The notes under the pieces: model-generated
Databases searched by the model: none
What the model saw: only the letters and a program-made list of their open reading frames with translations
Told to the model about the DNA's origin: nothing
Position numbers and translations under genes: made by a program
In this document: piece after piece, positions 52,101-61,100 of the stretch
Numbering within the stretch: position 1 is the stretch's first letter
Layout of the letters: the number at the start of each line of letters is the position of its first letter
Assembly (NCBI GenBank): GCA_029964075.1
Contig: CM057136.1
Location: forward strand, 3,038,001 to 3,102,000
Length of the DNA: 64,000 nucleotides
Origin: Patiria pectinifera
Taxonomy: Eukaryota > Echinodermata > Asteroidea > Valvatida > Asterinidae
Reading direction: 5' to 3'

Positions 52101-55100
52101 CGTTCGCGGGAACGTAAAGACATTAGGTTGGTTTCCTTTCAATCAGATGTTTGAACTAGGATAAGCAAACAATCCAAAACTTGAACATTTTGTGGATTTT
52201 AGGACACAGTGCCCCTTTAATGTCACACATACATACATGTATTCACATGACAAACTTCTAGCCGATATCTGGGTCATGCATCTTGACTATCCGCAATTGA
52301 ATTGGTATGTGATTGTGACCCCGGCACCAGTCCATGTCAGGGAATGACAAGCATTCACTCAGTGATTTTTTTCCAGGTGACATTTAGATGTGTGACAAGT
52401 CTTCCAGAAATGACTAGCCATAGAGTTAACATCCACTGCACATTGCTGGCAATTTGTACAGTTGCAATTATATGTGAAACAAAATGGACATCCTACATGT
52501 AGGTAAAAATCTTTAACCCTTTTCACAACTGGAAACTATCACTTACTATAAGCATGGAGCTAGGTTCACTTTTAAAGGGGCACTAGGTCCTGAAATCCCC
52601 GAAAATTTCATGTTTTGGATTGTTTACTTAGCCTATTTCAAACATCTGGTTGAAAGGAAACCAACCTAATGTCTTACCGTTCCCGAGAAAAGATGAAAAA
52701 AAAACGGTTGTTTACATCGGACACGACGGAGTACGAATACGTTTTTCGTGTCGTTCTCAGTGTACGATATACACGTTGTGTGTCTCGGGAACAGCGGTGA
52801 CCAATCACCAATGCAAAAAATATGGTTTCTTCAACGTCCGCAAAAGGCGAACACTTTACGAATGAAATCACAACTAGCATCAAAACAGCTCAAATTTATG
52901 GGGTCGCAAAAGTGGACCCCGAAATTTGTTTTCGCACGCATAATACAGGAATAACACAAAAACGCCCAGTTTTTAAAGGATAGTTGTGTGGATGTTTATA
53001 TCCTACTTTTAAATGTTCTTTCCGATTAACATCATCTCGTTCAAAGCACGTTTTGTAGCACGATTGGGCTGTTCCAGGACCCAGTGTCCCTTTAAATAAA
53101 CCGCAAAGGTAAACTGAATAGAGTTGCATATGTGTTAAAATTTTAAAGTTGAACAAAGAAATTGACTGGAGCGGGTTCTAACCCGCAACCACCGGGATAA
53201 GTTACCAGAGCTCTACCAACTGAGCTAACCAGCCCTTTCGATCTAAGGCTGTGCTCTGTGGTCATACATGGGTCGATGTGGCTGGCTGCCAACTGCGCCT
53301 TTTCATGCCTACGGCTCGACCACGTTAATTGTAACCGCAAATTATAAATTTATTACACATAATGTAATACAGGTTAAGGTGTCACAGCAGTACCAATTCA
53401 ACAGACCTCAGGAAATATATTCGTAAAATTCTAGCATGCAAAGGTACTTTAAGCTCTTTTCACACTAGAGCCTCTCAACCTGGGTTGAACTCAACCCTGG
53501 GTGAACCCAGTACCGCTTCAGGTTGAGTTTTTGATTTTTCAACCCCGCGTTCAACCCTGCATCGTTTCACACTAAGTTGTTTCATGCAAATCAAGCTTAT
53601 CATGCTCAGTTACTACTGTTTTGAACCCTGTCAGGAATTTCAACCCGGGTTGAAAATCTCAACCCTGGTCTGGAGCAGGGTTGAGTTCAACCCGGGGCGA
53701 AATCAATCTCGGGGTTGACGCAGGGTTGATGCAGGGTTGAAATTCTTCAAGTGTGAAACGATGCATGTTTTCAACCCTGCGTCAACCCTGCGTCAACCCT
53801 GCGTCAACCCCGAGATTTGTCTGGTGTGAAAAGGGCTTTAGTCTACTTTTGTTGAATTTCAAATGCAAATGATGAAAGACTATCAGTTTTAGGGGGCTTT
53901 ACCTTTGAAAAACATCCCTAAAACAAGGCTTGTTTTGATATAATGTTGACCACTAGATTATGTGGGCCAAAATATTCTTGTCTACTGCACTGAACAAACT
54001 ACGGGTGTATGCCTCAGACGGATAGGTACTAAACTATCACACAGCTGTCTAAATTTGCTATTTAAAAAAAAACGGCTTTTCCATTTTTTTTGCTGACTCT
54101 CTGCTTTCTCTTCTGATTGGTTCTTGGTTTCCCTTGGTTTCCTCTCTCCTGCATTATGATTGGATGGAGGGGGCCCCTGAACCAGCATAAGCTTCTCTTC
54201 TGCATTATGATTGGATGGAGGGGGCCCCTGAACCAGCATAAGCGTCTTTACCAGTTCCTGCCAACAGAAGGCAGAAGAGGGGAGAGAGTCAGCAAAAAAA
54301 ATGGTGAAGTAGATTTTTGGGGCTTTTTTTTTTGGGGGGGGGGTCAAAGATTGATGAAGTTTGGGTCTGATTTCAAGAGAAGGAAGGTCTAAATAATCTG
54401 GAAAAGGAAACCAATCTACATGTATCTGCGGAGAGTTTTGAAATTGTAAATTTATTATCAGATCAGGAGTAGTGGATGAGCGTTACATCTTAAAGATCTT
54501 TCATTTATAAGGCCAAAGTTGCAAAATTGGAAATTTGGCTGATTTTCCGAGAAATAACACCTTGGTCCTAAAAACTGACTTAAATTTTTTTTACCTCAAT
54601 TGATTTCCTACATTAATTTAATAAAAGCAATTTTTCTGTGAGTTTGGAATTAAAATAATGCACTCTGCAATGAATACAATACATATACAGATTTGTCATC
54701 TCAAGAAGGTACCATTTTGAGCCTATACAATATGTACATGTACATGTATCGACTTATCGTTCAAAAGGCTTTTTTCTACTGGTGCAGATACAATGACAGT
54801 ATTCTAAGATAAAACTTTAAAAGTAATGCACAACATTTGCAAACATCAAACACGCTCGATCGAATCTCGGAAGCTGGGGCCAACAAATTTGTGTTCATGC
54901 ACGAGTCATGTGATTGCATCATGTCATTTCTGGAAGGAGTAGTGCTTTGAGCAAATTTTTTTCCCAGGTTTTTGACCCCAGTGACCCCGTAATGACCTTT
55001 GACCCCAGTTTGGTCATGTGACATGTTGGGGCTGGGCTAGTGATACTTTTGACAAAGTTTGGTTGAAATCGGTCAAAATATGTGGGAGCAATAGACAATG

Positions 55101-58100
55101 TCAGCGTTTGTTACTAACTAACTAACTAACGGAGAGATATGATGATTTGCTGAGCTGCTATCCCGCAGCTAAAAAAAGTCAGTAGGAACTCCTGAGCTTG
55201 TACGCATGCAGCTGCGTCAGGTAAAAGAGATTAACAATAATCTCATCCAAAAATGTCAACTCGGAGTGGACTGGCAAATTCCACGGGTGTCACTGCAGTT
55301 CAATGGATAAATGATGGTTACTGAATCCAGTAACTAGCAGGATAGCGCCCAGAAGTAAAACTGTTTTCAGAATGATGTTCCTGAGTCACGCCAAAGAGCA
55401 TTTTGAGTGACCCCAGTCGACCCAAATCATTTGTAGCTTCAGAGGGGCAAAACTTCATGCATTAATTCTCCATTGACTAGACTCTAAGAGTCGTTTTGAG
55501 TAACTGCAATGGTTGGTCTTTCGACGTACTCACTCTTTTTTTCTCAAAATGTCCAACTTTTCATGAACTGTCAAATTGTCAGAATTATTTGGTTCAGCGT
55601 GACTTTGGAATGCCAGTCTGTACAAAATGTAGATATCGATTTCAGATGAAACAGTTTCAAGAGCCTAGACAACTTCCAAATAATGGATACACTGACAGTA
55701 TGCAACTGAAATTATTTTTCTATGGTACCGTAAAATGTATTGCACAATTCCTTTTCAAAATAGAGGTAATTCTTTTGGAAGAATTCTGTGTGTATTGACA
55801 TGAGCTTAAATTCGGTCATGTCAAATCAATGTCAAATCAATTTCAAAACAGTCATGTTGAAAACAGGTATGTTGGAAACAGTCATGTTGGAAACAGTCAT
55901 GTCAAAACAGTCATGTCAAAACAGTCATGTTGAAAACAGTCATGTTGAAAACAGTCATGTTGAAAACAGTCATGTTGAAAACAGTCATGTTGAAAACAGT
56001 CATGTTGAAAACAGTCATGTTGAAAATAGTCATGTTGAAAACAGCCATGTTGAAAACAGCCATGTTGAAAACGGTCCTGTTGGAAACAGTCATGTTGGAA
56101 ACAGTCATGTTGGAAACAGTCATGTCAAAACAATCATGTTGAAAACAGTCATGTCAAAACAGTCACATCAGAACAGTGACGTCAAAACTGTCAAGTCAAA
56201 ACAGTCATTAAAAAAGAAAATAAGAGCAATTTAGACTTGCCAAATCCTTTTTATACATTGCCACATTCCTTTCTAGGTAATCCCTAGTTATATTACATTC
56301 ATAAACATGTATCACTGACAGACTTCGCAACATCCCCCAGAGAGATAATTCTTCAAGTTTCAAACTCATTGAAAAATAGAAAATAATGGAACATGAATAG
56401 AAGTTGACGTGTGAACTGTGTATGCCTGAGGTCCGACAAAATTATCATGACCTCCTGCAAGGTTATTCCTTTAAGTTTCCCCAGCATCTGTTAGGCTTCA
56501 TCAGCTACATATAACATCTTCATAGACACTCTGCTAATATCGAACAGGACTCTTAATATCTCGAGTCATTTGCAATTAGGAATCACGCGGAGTCGATGTC
56601 GGGGACAACTGTCGTTCTTCTAATTTTAATTTCAAGACAGCCTCGAGTCCTCTATTCAACGGTCAGAAATTGTGACAGTGGGTCTGTTTTTTAACTTCAC
56701 TCGCTGACCTGCGATCTCAAACTGACCTGAGTGTGCATCACTGGTTCTCATGTTACATGTTAATAACGCAGCACAATAATGAGAGTGGGGACCAAGGAAA
56801 ATCAGCATATTATGAGTACTATTAAACATGAAGTCCTGAATACAGTGCACAGGGGTCAAAGGTTCAATCAACTGTAAACCAATCAAAACCTGTGTTTCTG
56901 CAGTCAATACCGACAGGCAAAAATGAGAACACAAATGGACCAATCAGGAAGCTTTTTCTGTACGACCAGCCAATGGAAAGAGAGATCCTTTTACAGGTAT
57001 TTTTCAAGGAGGGAGGCATTATATGAAGCTGCAACTTGCAGGAAGAAGATATATAGCAGACCATTCCACTAAACAAATTTTTTTTTTAGAAAATGTGGGT
57101 GGGTGGGTCAAGTTATTTTTTTTCTAATGAAAATTGAAAATCGACATTCACTTTTTTCAATTAAAAAGATATAAAAAAGAAAACAAATCTCTTTTGACTT
57201 GCCAATTCAACTCAATGTGTTCCGATTCATTTGCTTTTTAACTGGTACATAAATTTGGGTAATTCCGTATCCCACATGTACAATGCACCGTGTATTGTGT
57301 ATACATGTACGGCACCATATGCATGGGGACCAGTGAAAAAATTTCGAAAAAAAAGAAAATAGAAAATTTTGAAGGGCCCCTAAATAAAATTTAAACTTTT
57401 GTATACAATAAGCTAAAGTCATTTCTTCCAGGTGACTTCCTAGACCTATTTTATAGTTTTTATTTTATAAGTTGGGGTTGACCAATCACAGGTTTTGTTA
57501 TAATAGCCAATCACATGTCTTGTAACAAAGAGGTTAGGATGACTTACCCAGGTGAAGCATCGATGCGGGCTTGTCTCTCACAGTTCCCACAGTACTCTTT
57601 CCCTTGAACGGTGAAAAATCCTGGGGAAAAGTGAAAAAAAATCAATCATAATTACTTTTTAAAGACGTTTTTCAGGGTTTTTTTTTGGGGGGGGGGTGAG
57701 AGGGGGAAGCTGAATTTTTTAAACGGTCTAGGAAAATTTAAAAGGGGAAAGATAGCCCGGACCCCTTTCAAACAGTTTCCTGTTGTAACAGTTACGTTGA
57801 TTTCAAACTGTTGTGTTTGTTCAGGGCCGCTGCCTTTTTTTGGTCTTTATTTTGATTTATTTACAATTTTTTTTTCCTTTTTCGCTTAGGGTGTGCCACT
57901 GTCTCCACCATATCTAATCGGCTAGAAGTCTTTTCGTTCTTGTTAATTCTATGAATTTAGGGGCCAAAAGTGCGACGATTTTTTTGTCCGGGTTACTCTG
58001 AACTTTGTAATTTGCCATTCACGTATCATTAAGAATGACTTCAAACAATTTTTGTATTTGTTGGGTAGGAAGTGTGCTCTTGGAGGATGACTGCATTAAG

Positions 58101-61100
58101 GAGTGCAGCCAGAATTTTAACATCATAGATGTCAGATGTGGCAGGGACAAGAAAAAAAGTGGCCCTCATATATACAGGACGACGCGAATCCCACTTCAAG
58201 TTCACTTTGGCAAAACACCATGGCTAGATTGAAGCAACTGTGGAACTCCTGGGGCGCTGTGGTCCAATGGTTACAGTGTTCGACTCGTGTGCCGTGGTAC
58301 ATGGGTTGGAATCCTGACCGTGGGAACATGGTGCTTGTGCTCATGAGCAAGGCTCTTTACCATTATTGCTTCGTCCTTCGGATGGGACGTAAAGCCGCAG
58401 GTCCCGTATGTTGTGTAATGCACGTTAAAGAACCCAGTAACACATATTGCTAAGAGAAGGGGTTTGCCCCGGTGTTTCTGGCAGTGGCTGCAATATGCGC
58501 CGCAGCATCTTGTAAGGTGCTACATAATGGGTCTCATATTTCTCATAAACTTTATTTACCTTTCTTTAATAATAGACATATCTCCAGCGCCTTGAGTACC
58601 TAATAGTTGGTAGATACGTGCGCTATGAGACTCTGATATTAAACTCTTACCTTTATTTTTGAGGGAGTTACTGCAAGTGTAGCAAGTGAAGCATTCTGGA
58701 TGCAGCGTTTTATCTTTGGCCTTGAGTACCGGTCCACTGTCAAGAAATTAAAAAAAAAAAATTACCATTTTTCCTATCACTTTTGAAGACACAAAAAAAG
58801 ACAAAGTCTGCGTAGGCCGGTTCGGTTCCCGCACCCATAAGAATCAATGATGTAGGGGGTCAGAAACCTGTCCAAGAGCATGGGTCAATTTCACGGCGCT
58901 GCTAAGCACACAAATTTGCTAAACACAAAAAAGTCCGGCTTATAAAAGCAGCTTACCAGCCAAAACTCCAAGTGATGTACATTGCTTGTGATTAGTATTC
59001 AGCTGTTGTTTGCTTAGCATGAAAATCACATAGAGTTTTGGCTGGTTACCTGCTTTTATAAGCCTGATTTTTTTTCGTGCTAAGCAAATTTGTGTGCTTA
59101 GCAGCGCCGTGAAATTGGGCCCAGATCTGTTTGTTACAGCGATCAAAAATCAAAGATACTTGCAGATGCTAAACACAGATTTAAAATTTAAATGAAAAAT
59201 GAAATTTCAAAAAATTTGAAATTTAAAATACTGAGAAAGAGGCCCTTACAGTTTTGAGTTTTGTAGTCGTGAACAAGAAAGATGCCAATTGTGTTTCCTT
59301 AGCAACACTAATATTTCATAACTGTTGAACTTTATCTTTACAACATGTGTAGCAGACATATCAAAGAAAACAAATACACATCAATAGAGGGTATGCACGG
59401 CTGTTTTCCCACAGTAAACTTATATGCCAAATTTGACCTCAGTGAGGTCAATTTGTGCATCTCTCTATAGCCTCTGATGGTGTCATATGCATGGACCTTT
59501 AATCTGAAAATCAAAAAAAAAGGCAAACCCCTGCATTTTTAAAAAAAAATTCTCTGCAGAACGCCTCACATTTGATAGTGGGGGAAAAAAACACAAATTT
59601 GTTGGGAGTGCACGAACAGTACATGCACATCTTTTAAAGGGAAGATACAACATTTGCAAACATCAAAAAACAAAATGATCAAATATCACAAAATATTTTA
59701 CTGGATCGTTAAAGAATGACAGTCCAAAACATCCTGTAAAATTGTGGCTCCTGGTGTGCTGACATTTTCAAGAAAACTTCTATATTTCCAACGCTGGTCG
59801 GGCGACCAGTGTTGGAAAAAACTGGCTTTTTTTTCAAAACTGCTTCTAATTTTTCAACCAGACTATAAGAACATGGTTAGTTTTCTTTGATTTTCCAGCA
59901 TCTCCGAACCCAAAACGTGAAGCAAGTCAATTAAAAAATATATGCTATAACATACTAATCCTCCAAATCCATTCATTTCTGAAAATTGCAGCAAAAGCAA
60001 ATGTTGTACATTCCCTTTAAATTGACACTTACACTATGCCAAGGTTGCAGCGGACACACATGGGTAGCGTAGGCGCTGGCTTACTACCGCCGGAGACAGC
60101 CACCGGAGCCTTGACGCTTCTGACTCCAGGAGGAGCGGCTGTTGATCAAATAACCCAAATTTCATATTATTAGTAAGAAAACAACACGCTGTGTGGTACT
60201 CACAACGTGACCTACTGGTTGGCCTACATGTTCTAGACCGTGCGTGATAGACCGCAAACCACATTTGGTTGTACCGGACACAGTGACTATGCAATAAATA
60301 CTACACCATGTGAATTCTGGAACTGTTTGGGTACTTTTTTCAATTTATTTTGGGTTTTTCCAATAACTGATACGACCCGACCAGATCTGAAATCGCAAAG
60401 GCAAAACCGACTTGACCCGACTGTAATGATTGACAAACCGACCCAACCAGAGTCGGGTCGGTTAAGTTTCAGGTCGAGTTTGCACAACTTTACGCTGTGT
60501 ACAGATTGTAACAAAAAGAAAAGTGTTGAATTTACGCATGTTAGCCTCCTCCTCAGCCGTCATGGTCTGTAGCATCTTGAAGGAGCGCGACTGGGATCCC
60601 GGGTTGATGAAGCCGGAATATTTCATCTCCTCGTCGTCGGGCTTGTCGATGTACCGGGCGCTGGCTTGGCCGGGGTTGTAGCTTGGCGGCTCCTGGTAGG
60701 TTGGGGTGTAGGCCTTGGCTGGCTGACTGTAGCCCTGGGAGGCTGGTGTGATCTCCCTGGAGAAAACAACATTAATTGAAGTAATATTTGGTAATTTTTT
60801 TAACACAGACTTTGACTGGAGGCGGGTTTGGGCCTGCGACCTCGGGATTACTGTTCCTGTGCTCTAGCAACTGAGCTATCAAACCCCATGATGGTGGTTC
60901 CCCAGTTGTCAATGTGTTTGATCAATGGCGCTAGTCAGAAGCCCTACACCTGTGCCATGTAGCCAGGGATCACGCCCAAATTCACAATGCTCAATGTCAA
61001 CATTAGCAATATCGCAATACACGTGACGAAATAACTGGGAAAACGTGGACAACTGTTTGGACATTTTGAGCACACCGTTTTGTCCCAATAATTAATAACT

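Noticed and set aside
51847-52164. 105-codon plus-strand frame and its counterpart near 52650-52954
   Set aside because: They fall inside the two family-C MITE copies and are not conserved as frames between the copies.
53982-54347. Minus-strand frame of 121 codons with a duplicated 17-residue segment, considered as a Zasp linker exon
   Set aside because: The 51-bp duplication explains the repeated peptide; I found no acceptor/donor pair with the required phase 2 to 2.
55788-56234. 148-codon plus-strand frame with NSHVE repeats
   Set aside because: Product of the 15-bp tandem array; the opposite strand is open too and there is no splice or start context.
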